Assembly (NCBI GenBank): GCA_003537755.1
Contig: DPQS01000037.1
Location: forward strand, 18,545 to 38,582
DNA from: Clostridiales bacterium
GTDB lineage: Bacteria > Bacillota > Clostridia > Christensenellales > CAG-314
DNA length: 20,038 bases
Direction of reading: 5' to 3'
Shown here: positions 1 through 7,314 of the stretch, one piece after another
Numbering within the stretch: position 1 is the stretch's first letter
Layout of the letters: each line of letters opens with the position of its first letter
Position numbers and translations under genes: made by a program
The notes under the pieces: model-generated
The model's input: only the letters and a program-made list of their open reading frames with translations
What the model was told of the DNA's origin: nothing
Database searches by the model: none

Positions 1-1
1 G

Positions 2-1453
2 TCGGACAACCCCGCCGTAGAGTACACCGTCCAAAGCCAACCGATAAAAGGGCTTACGGGTTGCAGTAATCAGGGACGGTTGCCTGCCGTCAGACAATCC
101 CAAAAGACCGCCTACACCTACCAACTGGGCGACTGCGACGTAGGCACATTCCTCGACAACGACGGCAAAATAAACACGCTGATTAACGGCTTTTGTTTCG
201 GCGGCGGCGAAGCGGTCTATTCCGTAGCAAACGGCAGGATGACATGCCTAACAAGCGGCAAATGCACCGTGGACGGGCAGACAGCCGTCTACGACAACGG
301 GCAATCGACGTTGACAGTAAGCCACGACCGCGGCAAACACTACGACGTCACGCACAAAACGCCCTGCAAAACGCTGTTTTACTTCCCGTTTGAAAGCAGC
401 GGAAAGGTGACGCGCACTCCACGCGGATTCAGTTTCGTCAATGCGGATAGACGTTTCGACATCACATTTGGCGGAGCAATCGACAGTTACACCACCGACT
501 CGCTGGAATGTAACGCCGACAGACCGCGCTACAAACTGTCGGGTAACGGTACCACGGGCACCTGCCTTGCAATATGTTTTGCAAAATCAACGCACGTGCA
601 GCTGACAATCACCAACCGTTTTACGACGCCACAGCCCAAACCGATTCTGCACGAAAGCCTTGTGTCCACTTACCTCAATTACATCAACAACAAAAGCGTG
701 TTTTGCCTGACAAACCGCCTTGTGCGTCCCGATCCGCTTACGCTTGCGGCAATCTGTTACACCAATCCCGATTTTGTGCGCTACTATGTCACCAACCTGC
801 AACTCTGCCGAAACTCGGCGAGGTACTACGACGCGGACGGCAAAATGCAGACAGTGCAAAACAAGTTGCTGTTTGCCTTGCCGATTGTTTACTACGCCAA
901 TCTCGTTGCCGACGACGCCTTTCCGGGTGAGCAGCAGATAAATGCGGCGCAGGAGATTTTACTGACGGGGGAATTTTCGGGACGTGAGATCTGCGTCAAG
1001 GCGCTTGCGCTGCGCAAAGCGACAAAGTTGACAAGTTTCGACCGCACTAAATGCGCCGTGGAATACGCCAAAGTAAAAAAGCAAATTTGCGAGGACAACA
1101 CACTGTACGCCTACGCGCAGGCAATAGGCGCGGTCGACATGACCAACCCGTCCAAACAACGTTTGCGCGACCTGTGCGGCAAACTGTGCATTCCGAAAAA
1201 CTGGTACTACGTGTCGCAAATCGAAAACCTGTACGGCATGAATTATTCCGTCGGAAGGCTGTCCTTTGCGCCGAGAGTTTCCGCCGACAACGTACTGGAA
1301 CAAATTTCGCTTTCCATCGACGGACGCAGGATAAGTACCACTTTTAAGCGTTCAAATGTACAAAGTATGACGTTAAACGGTGTTACACATTTCCAGCCGT
1401 TTTGCCCGTCCTCACTCAAGCAAACGGACAACACGCTTGTAGTGACCTACTGA
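2..1453 (+). CDS. Large protein of unknown function, possibly carbohydrate-active; 5' end outside the window
   Basis: The frame is open from base 2, so the gene starts upstream of the window. A TTG at 80 is in frame but has no ribosome site and the coding signal runs through it. About 483 residues are visible. The first 170 or so look beta-rich, and the middle is helical (roughly visible residues 200-400). The last 80 residues look like a beta-sandwich cap, beginning near the motif YSVGRLSFAPRVS. That order, helical core followed by a C-terminal beta domain, recalls (alpha/alpha)6-barrel glycosidases and phosphorylases of the GH94 kind, but I see no diagnostic catalytic motif, so this is only a resemblance. 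The protein is fairly rich in cysteine, with about 17 scattered single cysteines, and shows no membrane segment in the visible part. A strong hairpin terminator follows 51 bases after the stop. The coding call is secure; the function is not known. Confidence 0.75.
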   Translation, partial: SDNPAVEYTVQSQPIKGLTGCSNQGRLPAVRQSQKTAYTYQLGDCDVGTFLDNDGKINTLINGFCFGGGEAVYSVANGRMTCLTSGKCTVDGQTAVYDNGQSTLTVSHDRGKHYDVTHKTPCKTLFYFPFESSGKVTRTPRGFSFVNADRRFDITFGGAIDSYTTDSLECNADRPRYKLSGNGTTGTCLAICFAKSTHVQLTITNRFTTPQPKPILHESLVSTYLNYINNKSVFCLTNRLVRPDPLTLAAICYTNPDFVRYYVTNLQLCRNSARYYDADGKMQTVQNKLLFALPIVYYANLVADDAFPGEQQINAAQEILLTGEFSGREICVKALALRKATKLTSFDRTKCAVEYAKVKKQICEDNTLYAYAQAIGAVDMTNPSKQRLRDLCGKLCIPKNWYYVSQIENLYGMNYSVGRLSFAPRVSADNVLEQISLSIDGRRISTTFKRSNVQSMTLNGVTHFQPFCPSSLKQTDNTLVVTY

Positions 1454-1493
1454 CAACAAAAAAACACAGCCGTGTAAAGCAATCCTTAATCAC

Positions 1494-1540
1494 ACAAAAA
1501 AAAACGAGATTTGTCATAAACAAATCTCGCTTTCTTTTGC
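1494..1540. terminator. Bidirectional intrinsic terminator between convergent genes
   Basis: A perfect 10-bp stem (1505-1514 with 1520-1529, core CGAGATTTGT) closes a 5-base loop. It is followed on the plus strand by CTTTCTTTT and preceded by a long A run, which is a T run when read on the minus strand. It sits between the plus-strand gene ending at 1453 and the minus-strand gene ending at 1649, so it can serve both. Confidence 0.85.
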
Positions 1541-1648
1541 CGATAATTCTTTATTACGTTTCGTTTCCAAGGTTAATTTTGTCATCGTAACAGATTTTTT
1601 CAAGTATTGCAACGACTAATTATGCCTTAACAAAACCATCTGCAACTA

Positions 1649-2026
1649 CTAAAAAATATGCTTCCAGTTTGGCACCATAAGGTGCGGTACATACACAAGC
1701 AATTCCTTTACGACGGACAGTTGCGCCGTAACCTGTCTGAAGTCGCCCTGCTTTACGTAGGCTTCCGCCTCGGCAAAACGCAGGTTGATTTCGTACACGT
1801 CCACGTGCGGCAACAGCAATTCGCTCAGTTCCCTGAGTTCGACCCAATTGTCGCGAAAATCGTCAAAGGCTTCCTGCGTCAACTTGTTGTCGTCGGACAA
1901 AGCAATTATTTCCACGCACTGCTCGTGGAGAACGTCATAGCGGCCGGAAAGTAACGTTACTTCCAACACGCCGCATGTTACCACAAACAGCAACGCGACA
2001 AGTCCTGCAATTATGTTACCGTTCAT
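1649..2026 (-). CDS. DUF4363 family membrane-associated protein
   Basis: This 125-residue protein starts with one hydrophobic segment (about residues 5-27, NIIAGLVALLFVVTCGVLEV) followed by a helical, charged domain. That is the size and layout of DUF4363 proteins, which commonly sit beside DUF421/YetF genes in Firmicutes. Its ATG overlaps the stop of the upstream yetF-like gene in an ATGA, so the two are almost certainly co-translated; a GAGGTG ribosome site precedes it inside yetF. The domain most likely faces outside the membrane. The molecular role is unknown. Family membership rests on context plus layout rather than on a sharp motif. Confidence 0.75.
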   Translation of the reverse strand: MNGNIIAGLVALLFVVTCGVLEVTLLSGRYDVLHEQCVEIIALSDDNKLTQEAFDDFRDNWVELRELSELLLPHVDVYEINLRFAEAEAYVKQGDFRQVTAQLSVVKELLVYVPHLMVPNWKHIF

Positions 2027-2694
2027 CTCTGCACCTCGCAGTCCCGATACCGCACCGGGGATTTTTTCGTCTGCAAAGTCATACGGTCGTTTTCGTCGAT
2101 TGCAAGAAGCAAAACGTTCTTTACCTTTACACCTTCTTTGGCAAGCAAAGGAATGATGTTTTCACGGGAAAACCCGTTGTTTTTCATTTCTTCCTCGCAC
2201 CACTTGCCCTCGGTAATTATCGGTACGGGCAACGTTTGCTGCTTGTCTTGCATTTCCTTGTTGGCGACAATTGTCAGTTGACCGTTTGTTTCCATAATGC
2301 CGTAGGTCACTTCCTCCAGCGAAAAAAATTCCGCTGCTCGCATTGCCTGTAACAAGTCGTTTACGTGCATATTCAGTTTGTTGAGGGCGTTCATATCTAT
2401 GCCGTCGGGATTGATTACCATGACCGGTTTGCCGCTGATTACCCCCTGAAGAGTGTTGTTTTTACTGCAAAGCAGCAACACCTGATGTATCACAAACATG
2501 GTCAGTATCGCAACCACCCCGAATGTGATGGGTATCGATCTGTCGGCCATAGGGATACATGCCAATTCCGAGATTACCAGCGTTATCACCAGTTCAAACG
2601 GTTCCATTTCACCGATTTGCCGTTTGCCCATAAGTCGGAACACAAACAGCAATACGACAAACAGTATTATCGCCCTGATGAAGATTATCAGCAT
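2023..2694 (-). CDS. yetF: DUF421 family membrane protein, YetF-like
   Basis: The 223-residue product has three N-terminal membrane segments (about residues 1-22, 35-50 and 55-75), then the cytosolic DUF421 domain. The family signature GKRQIGEMEPFELVITLVIS lies between the first two segments, followed by ELACIPMAD, which is very typical of YetF. The ATG at 2694 is preferred because it starts directly with the first membrane helix, as in relatives. An upstream in-frame TTG at 2751 would add 19 residues but has no clear ribosome site. A possible -35 (TTGACG, complement of 2777-2782) lies further upstream, but its -10 is poor. The gene is first in a two-gene operon with the DUF4363 gene. Family members have been linked to spore germination and membrane properties in Bacillus; the role here is not established. 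Confidence 0.85.
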   Translation of the reverse strand: MLIIFIRAIILFVVLLFVFRLMGKRQIGEMEPFELVITLVISELACIPMADRSIPITFGVVAILTMFVIHQVLLLCSKNNTLQGVISGKPVMVINPDGIDMNALNKLNMHVNDLLQAMRAAEFFSLEEVTYGIMETNGQLTIVANKEMQDKQQTLPVPIITEGKWCEEEMKNNGFSRENIIPLLAKEGVKVKNVLLLAIDENDRMTLQTKKSPVRYRDCEVQR

Positions 2695-2812
2695 ACCTAC
2701 ATTTTGCGCCGCCGCCTGCGTTTTATGCACAAGCGGCACAACAAATTTCAACTAATTGCCAAAATGTCAGGCGTGCCGTCAACAATTTTTGCGATGAGTT
2801 GCATGCAAACAA

Positions 2813-2841
2813 TTGCTTTTTAGCGCAAATATATTTATAAT
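2813..2841 (+). promoter_or_regulatory. Promoter of the THF riboswitch-folT transcript
   Basis: TTGCTT at 2813-2818 and a perfect TATAAT at 2836-2841 are separated by 17 bases. Transcription would begin near 2848, almost exactly at the first paired base of the folate riboswitch, which supports both calls. Confidence 0.8.
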
Positions 2842-2848
2842 GATTTCA

Positions 2849-2944
2849 GCAAAAAAGATTGTGCGCGTAAAGTGCTGCGTTTTTGGGACAAAAGCGTGGA
2901 CGAAGGGGCTCATCCGCCCTGCGGTGTGCAATCCGGTCCGTTGC
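2849..2944 (+). ncRNA. Tetrahydrofolate (THF) riboswitch aptamer, class I
   Basis: The conserved core of the THF riboswitch is readable by eye. CGCGTAAAGTG (2864-2874), ACGAAG (2900-2905) and GCGGTG (2921-2926) occur in the right order. P1 is GCAA/TTGC (2849-2852 with 2941-2944). P2 is GATTGTG/TGCAATC (2857-2863 with 2927-2933). P3 is a 10-bp hairpin (2875-2884 with 2890-2899) whose loop GGGAC carries GGAC, complementary to GTCC at 2936-2939. This gives the known long-range pseudoknot with a different base pair from the well-studied examples. P4 is GGGC/GCCC (2906-2909 with 2916-2919). The element lies between a good promoter and a folate-type ECF S component, the class's usual target. I compared it with remembered consensus features, not with a covariance model. 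Confidence 0.87.
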
Positions 2945-3013
2945 ATTGGCGCAAGAAGTCGGCCCATCTGCCTGCTAATCGTGCTTTTGTCGGTGTGAAT
3001 ATATTTCACTTTT

Positions 3014-3053
3014 CGGACTGCTTTTGCAAATTTTGGCAAAAGGAGTTTTTTTT
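3014..3053 (+). promoter_or_regulatory. Riboswitch expression platform: hairpin that includes the folT ribosome site and ends in eight Ts
   Basis: CTTTTGC (3021-3027) pairs with GCAAAAG (3036-3042), and ACT (3017-3019) extends this with AGT (3044-3046) across one G-G mismatch. The AGGAG ribosome site (3041-3045) lies inside the 3' arm, and a run of Ts continues to 3053. The structure could therefore hide the ribosome site, act as a terminator, or both. CGGAC at 3014-3018 can instead pair with GTCCG at 2936-2940, the strand used by the aptamer pseudoknot. This would be a plausible switch, but it is inferred. Confidence 0.55.
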
Positions 3054-3803
3054 ATGAACAAAACACTTGTAATAACCTGCACCGCCATGCTGTGTGCCCT
3101 TAGCGTGGTTGCAAACGTATTTACAATTCCGCTGGTACCCAACTTCAGCAAAGTGATTTCCTTCACCATTTTTGTAACCGTGCTTGCAGGCGTTTATCTC
3201 GGTCCGTGGTGCGGCGCGGCGGTAGGCTTTTTAGGTGACCTGATTGCCCACTTCGCAAATCCGATCGGCGGCATGGGTTACAACTGGTTTATAGGCCTCA
3301 GTTGCGCGTTGACGGGGCTTATTGCAGGATATATTTTTCGTCTTAAACTGCACCGCCTTGTCAAACTTGCAATCACGCTTGCGCTTTGCTTTTTGGTGTG
3401 CACAAGCGTCCTCAACAACTTCGGATTGTGGATGCAGGTAATTGTGGGGCTTCGCCCGTCTCCGTCGGGATTTATTATGCTGTTTACAACCGACCTGTCC
3501 CAGATAAAGAAAACATTCTGGGTATACGCTCTCGGCCGCACACCCGTTGCACTGCTCAACACGGCAATAAACGGCGTACTGCTTGCCACCATTCTGCAAA
3601 CAAAAATAATAGACAAACTGTTTAATCATTTCAACCAGAAGCCCGACCGTGCCGACAAAAACACCGCCGTTTGTTGCGACAGTGCCGCCGACAACGGCGA
3701 AGAGAACGCATTGACCTCTGCTGCCGACAATTCTTCGGAAAACACCCAATCAAGCACCGATTTCCAGTCACAAAACAGCGGAATTCACAGTGCAAAAGGC
3801 TGA
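3054..3803 (+). CDS. folT: ECF transporter S component, folate type
   Basis: This is a membrane protein of 249 residues. It starts at ATG 3054, set by AGGAG eight bases upstream; an in-frame TTG at 3024 is not needed. Residues 1-190 form about six membrane segments typical of ECF substrate-binding subunits, with GVYLGPWCGAAVGFLGDLI (46-64) and YALGRTPVALLNTAINGVLL (158-177) in the usual places. It would capture folate outside the membrane and work with a shared EcfA-EcfA'-EcfT energising module, which is not in this window. The folate assignment comes mainly from the THF riboswitch upstream, supported by family resemblance. The last 55 residues are a hydrophilic tail rich in Ser, Asn, Asp and Ala that core family members lack. 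Its 3' end overlaps the convergent murI gene by 19 bases. Confidence 0.85.
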   Translation: MNKTLVITCTAMLCALSVVANVFTIPLVPNFSKVISFTIFVTVLAGVYLGPWCGAAVGFLGDLIAHFANPIGGMGYNWFIGLSCALTGLIAGYIFRLKLHRLVKLAITLALCFLVCTSVLNNFGLWMQVIVGLRPSPSGFIMLFTTDLSQIKKTFWVYALGRTPVALLNTAINGVLLATILQTKIIDKLFNHFNQKPDRADKNTAVCCDSAADNGEENALTSAADNSSENTQSSTDFQSQNSGIHSAKG

Positions 3804-4540
3804 AAAGACAGTCCCGTTTGTTGCGAAATTTTGTATACGTTGTCGTTTTTTGACGACAAATATACAGTTTGTCCTTTTTGCGAAGATGTTGCTTGCTCGT
3901 TGCTTGCCAATGCGTTCACACAACTTTCGGCAAGAGCGCGGCTGCTTGAAACAATGTTTGCATTGCATCCGACAACGGAACGAATTTCCGACAACAGGTA
4001 GTCGAAATGAGTACAGCACAACGCCACAGTCTGCACCTTGCCGCATATGTCCGACAAGTGACTTTTTACGACTTCAAGCCGTTGCCCGGCAGGCGCATTA
4101 CTTTCGACCAGACCGACAAATTCACCGCAATCGACGGACGTTACGTCCACGCCGCATTTTGCCAGCAAACTCTCGTATACACCGCTTTGCACGGTAAGTT
4201 TTGTAGCAAGCACTGCGACTCTTTTTGCACCGCTTTGTTTCACCGCGTAGGCCGTCGGCAAAACAACGTCAAACAGCGGCGCATACGCTTGCCTGAGTTC
4301 GTCACCTGCACAAACGCTTGCCGTATTGCAGGCAAGCACCGTAGCGCAGGCAACATGCTTAAACACGTCGACAATCTTCAACACACGGGTTTTTACGCAT
4401 TCCGTGCTTTTTTCGCCATACGGGCAGTACGCCTCGTCGGCAAAGTAAATAAAATTGCGGTGCGGCATTGATTTCTGCAACAATCGCAATACGTTTAAGC
4501 CGCCAAGTCCCGAATCGACGACAAGTATCTGATTTTTCAA
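3785..4540 (-). CDS. murI: Glutamate racemase
   Basis: MurI converts L-glutamate to D-glutamate for peptidoglycan in the cytoplasm, using two cysteines as acid and base. Both are present: C71 in LACNTAS and C176 in CCTHF. The N-terminal VVDSGLGGLNVL (7-18) supplies the conserved Asp-Ser, and CPYGEKS (39-45) matches the family's PYG loop. The length of 251 residues is slightly short of the usual 260-270. The start is TTG at 4540, supported by an AGGAA site six bases upstream (complement of 4547-4551) and by the usual position of the DSG motif. The gene is single and converges on folT, overlapping it by 19 bases. LCCTHF in place of the usual LGCTHY is a small variation that keeps the catalytic cysteine and the histidine. 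Confidence 0.92.
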   Translation of the reverse strand: MKNQILVVDSGLGGLNVLRLLQKSMPHRNFIYFADEAYCPYGEKSTECVKTRVLKIVDVFKHVACATVLACNTASVCAGDELRQAYAPLFDVVLPTAYAVKQSGAKRVAVLATKLTVQSGVYESLLAKCGVDVTSVDCGEFVGLVESNAPAGQRLEVVKSHLSDICGKVQTVALCCTHFDYLLSEIRSVVGCNANIVSSSRALAESCVNALASNEQATSSQKGQTVYLSSKNDNVYKISQQTGLSFQPFAL

Positions 4541-4563
4541 ACTGCGTTCCTGTAGTCAACGCT

Positions 4564-4569
4564 ACTATA
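4564..4569 (-). promoter_or_regulatory. Candidate -10 element for murI
   Basis: TATAGT on the minus strand lies about 25 bases upstream of the TTG start, downstream of the preceding operon's terminator. No good -35 is visible at the expected distance, so this is tentative. Confidence 0.35.
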
Positions 4570-4617
4570 TGCGCAAACAGACGCAAAAATGTCCTGCCGT
4601 CCCACAGGCAACCGACC

Positions 4618-4657
4618 AATGCAAAACGTCCGAATCGCAACCGATTCGGACGTTTTT
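4618..4657. terminator. Strong intrinsic terminator of the HD-ABC-S41 operon
   Basis: A perfect 15-bp stem (4623-4637 with 4642-4656) with a CAAC loop is flanked by AAAA and TTTTT, so it can act in both directions. On the minus strand it lies about 200 bases beyond the S41 protease stop and just before murI. The stretch 4658-4853 holds no gene that I can support. Confidence 0.8.
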
Positions 4658-4853
4658 ACATGAAAAATCATATACGTATTGTTAATTCGTTTACCGTTTT
4701 TGGTTCCCGCTAACGCAAATCTTTTTTACTGCTCCGGTTTTCCATTGCCATAACCGATATTTTTTTGCATGCGTGACGGCGCACAGGAATACTACGTTAA
4801 AATTTTGTTTGTTTTTTAACTTTTTCCATTGTCACACCACGCACCCGACGCCG

Positions 4854-6593
4854 TCAGTTCCAGTAGTTGCAAGCCGCCGTCCACAGTTCGCCGTAGGTGG
4901 AAAGGTTGTTGAATTCCGCACCCGGCGTCAATCCCTTGCCGTGCAGATTGTTGCTGAAATTACTGTCGGCAGGCGTGTAATATTTGTCCACGGTAAAGTA
5001 CACCGCCCACGGCATGGTTACGCTTGTGCCGTTTACGCTGAATGTCTGTTTGTACCTGTTCAGCGTTTCTATTGTCTGAGCAATGCCCTTGCCGTATGTG
5101 CATGTGCCCATTTGTACAGCCGCGCCGTAGTCCTTAAGTGCGCCAGTCACCAGTTCACTTGCCGAAGCGGAATTGCCGTCCGTCCACACGGCGATGTTGC
5201 ACTTGTTTTTGCCGCTTTCCGCGTCGAAAAAGTCGCCGTAATGCGTTGCGGTAAAGTTTGCGTAATAGTCGGAGTAATTTGTGTTGCAGTAATAAGGAAT
5301 GGACTTGTTTTTGTTGTTTACAAGTGTGGTTATTTTGTACTCGCCGTTTTTGTCGGTCACGCCTTTGAGATTTGCGAAGTTGTAGGTAAGCCGTCCTGCA
5401 ATGTTGACAGCGTACACCACGTTGCCGCCGGGGTTGCCTTTAAGGTCAAGTACCAACTTTTTGCAACCGCTCGCCTTGAAGCGTTGCAACGCCGCCACAA
5501 ACTGTTCGTCCACGTTTGCCGTAGCGTCACCGCTGAATTCCGTCAGCGCAATGTAGCCCACTTTATTGTTCGGGTGGCTTGCATTGAAACTATCCAGCGA
5601 AGCAAGTCCCAGCAATTCGTGGGTGGATTTTCCGCTTGTGTAGCTGTACAGTTTAACGCCGTTTTGCACGGGCGACAAATCCGCAACCGCCGTAGACAGG
5701 TTGGTGTTGTCCGCGCCGAAGTAATAATTGACGTAATTTATCGTTTCGCTTGCGCTTGCCGAAGGTTGACCGCGTTTTACTTCAACCGCCACCTCGTTGC
5801 CGTCGCGCAACACATGGAATGTCGCACTTTGCACCCACTGCAAAATGTCGCTTATTTCATACTTGCCGATGTCTCCCAGCGCAACATATTTGTTGCCTTC
5901 GCCGTCCGTCCTGACAACCTCCCCGAGAGCCGTCGTGTTGCCTGCCACGTCCACTTCCGTACCCACAATGCCCGACAGTTTGAACACGAGGTCATCCTCA
6001 AACAATCTGCCGTAACTTGCCTCGTCAGTAGACACCGCCGACACCAGTATGCCCACGCCGCTTATTTCCGAAAAGGACACTCCGAAACGCCCGGGGTAAA
6101 TGGACGGAATTTGCGAAACCGTAGTGCCGCCGTAGGTGTAAGCGAAGTACTGCTCGGGCGACATCAGCCTGCTGAAACGATCGCCCAGCGACTGAAGCAT
6201 TGCCGTACCTGCCGCCGCAACCGCCGCGTTGTAAGCGCTTTGATCCCAGTTGCCGTTGGCGTCAACGTACTTTGACATGTCCGTCACGTACAAATCGTTG
6301 TCTATCGTGCGCATTACCTGTTGCAAAATCCCAAGATAGTACGATTCGCCGTCCGAAGCGGTTTGCGTCCCGCCGAACACGTAACAAAGCACCCAGCCTG
6401 CAACAAAACAAAGCACAATCGCAAGGCAGGTAAGAGAAATAAACCACACCTTTTTGTGAGATGTTTTTGTCGTCGTCGCATTTTGCCGAGGCTCATAGTT
6501 CCACGTGTTAAACGGGTCGGCATTGTTTTGCGAGCGTTTGTTCTGTTCCTCTACTTTGTCAAATTCCTCATCGAAAAAGTCTTTGTTGTCCAT
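4854..6593 (-). CDS. Membrane-anchored S41 family (C-terminal processing) serine protease
   Basis: The 579-residue protein has a charged cytoplasmic N-terminus (1-47), one membrane helix (about 49-73) and an extracellular remainder. A PDZ-like region spans about 165-275. The S41 catalytic domain runs from about 343 to 545, with VGYIALTEF (345-353), VLDLKGNPGG (381-390), NSASASELV (474-482) and YGKGIAQT (500-507). The likely Ser-Lys pair is S477 and K502; their 25-residue spacing equals that of E. coli Tsp and Bacillus CtpB. Such proteases trim or activate envelope and signalling proteins. An AGAGGA site precedes the ATG, and the gene follows the ABC-like gene by 13 bases, as third in the operon. 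The catalytic domain contains an insertion of about 60 residues (roughly 405-465) compared with compact relatives. The substrate is unknown. Confidence 0.9.
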   Translation of the reverse strand: MDNKDFFDEEFDKVEEQNKRSQNNADPFNTWNYEPRQNATTTKTSHKKVWFISLTCLAIVLCFVAGWVLCYVFGGTQTASDGESYYLGILQQVMRTIDNDLYVTDMSKYVDANGNWDQSAYNAAVAAAGTAMLQSLGDRFSRLMSPEQYFAYTYGGTTVSQIPSIYPGRFGVSFSEISGVGILVSAVSTDEASYGRLFEDDLVFKLSGIVGTEVDVAGNTTALGEVVRTDGEGNKYVALGDIGKYEISDILQWVQSATFHVLRDGNEVAVEVKRGQPSASASETINYVNYYFGADNTNLSTAVADLSPVQNGVKLYSYTSGKSTHELLGLASLDSFNASHPNNKVGYIALTEFSGDATANVDEQFVAALQRFKASGCKKLVLDLKGNPGGNVVYAVNIAGRLTYNFANLKGVTDKNGEYKITTLVNNKNKSIPYYCNTNYSDYYANFTATHYGDFFDAESGKNKCNIAVWTDGNSASASELVTGALKDYGAAVQMGTCTYGKGIAQTIETLNRYKQTFSVNGTSVTMPWAVYFTVDKYYTPADSNFSNNLHGKGLTPGAEFNNLSTYGELWTAACNYWN

Positions 6594-6606
6594 ATGTAAT
6601 CCTCTG

Positions 6607-7314
6607 TCAATTTGTGACGTCCGCGGTAATCAGGCAACTTTCGGCACATTCCGCCGCGATTGACCCGTCACCGCAAAAGACGCACTTACCACCGTCCAAC
6701 ACGACGCTTTTGCCTGTTAAAAGCCGTTTGTCGGCAGTCAGCACCACTTTTGTCGCGTCTTTCCACAAGTCAAAAACGGCGCCCCGGTCGAAACTGTCAA
6801 ATGTCGTGTCCGCCTTGCCGCCGTGCTCAAAAAAGTCATCCAAGAGCACCACATTGCGCGGTACGGTAAGTCCGCGCGCAAGCGCGACAAGTCTGCGTTC
6901 GTCCGCGCTCAATTTGCACGTCTTTATGTTTGACAGTTCCGCGATGCCCAGTTTTTCAAGTGCTTCCGATGCGGCTTTTTCCCGTTCGCGCCTTGCAACC
7001 TTGCGCACGGCAAGCGGGTACGCCACGTTGTAAAGCACCGACTTATGCTCAAACAGCGTAGGGGTTTTCGTTAAATAAAGTATGCCCCGCTCTGCGGCAG
7101 TGATACCGTCAAGGGGCAATTCGTCAAGATATATTTGTCCCTTGCCTGCCTTAAGTTCCCCCGTCAGCAGCCTGCACAGCGTTCCTTTGCCGCACTGCAC
7201 GTCGCACCAGACGGAATTTACCGCCTCGTCAAGGGCAAACGACAACCCGTCGAATACGGCAAAATCGTCGTAGTGATACTTGTAGTAAACGTTGTCGAAA
7301 CGTATCGTCGTCAT
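6607..7314 (-). CDS. Degenerate ABC-type ATPase domain protein
   Basis: The 235-residue product keeps the overall order of an ABC nucleotide-binding domain, but nearly every motif is altered. Walker A reads CDVQCGKGT (37-45): the lysine K43 remains but two of the three glycines and the Ser are gone. The Q-loop glutamine is a lysine (K83 in YLTKTPTLF). The signature reads LSADERR (135-141) instead of LSGGQ. Walker B reads VVLLDDFF, with Asp in place of the catalytic Glu (D160). The switch histidine is absent (VLTADK, 191-196). No permease gene is nearby. Its ATG overlaps the HD gene's stop (ATGA), and the S41 gene follows after 13 bases. It may bind nucleotide weakly or be purely structural; hydrolysis looks unlikely. 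It is an intact reading frame, not a pseudogene. Confidence 0.8.
   Translation of the reverse strand: MTTIRFDNVYYKYHYDDFAVFDGLSFALDEAVNSVWCDVQCGKGTLCRLLTGELKAGKGQIYLDELPLDGITAAERGILYLTKTPTLFEHKSVLYNVAYPLAVRKVARREREKAASEALEKLGIAELSNIKTCKLSADERRLVALARGLTVPRNVVLLDDFFEHGGKADTTFDSFDRGAVFDLWKDATKVVLTADKRLLTGKSVVLDGGKCVFCGDGSIAAECAESCLITADVTN

Noticed and set aside
2849..2975. Cobalamin riboswitch (B12-box-like AAGTCGG...ATCTGCC at 2954-2973)
   Set aside because: The resemblance to a B12 box is partial. The THF aptamer core explains the upstream conserved blocks, helices and pseudoknot far better, and the gene downstream fits folate.
4773..6275. 500-codon plus-strand open frame
   Set aside because: It lies opposite the S41 protease, whose catalytic motifs are clear. 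The translated product is Val/Arg/His/Cys-rich with no motif, a typical antisense shadow.
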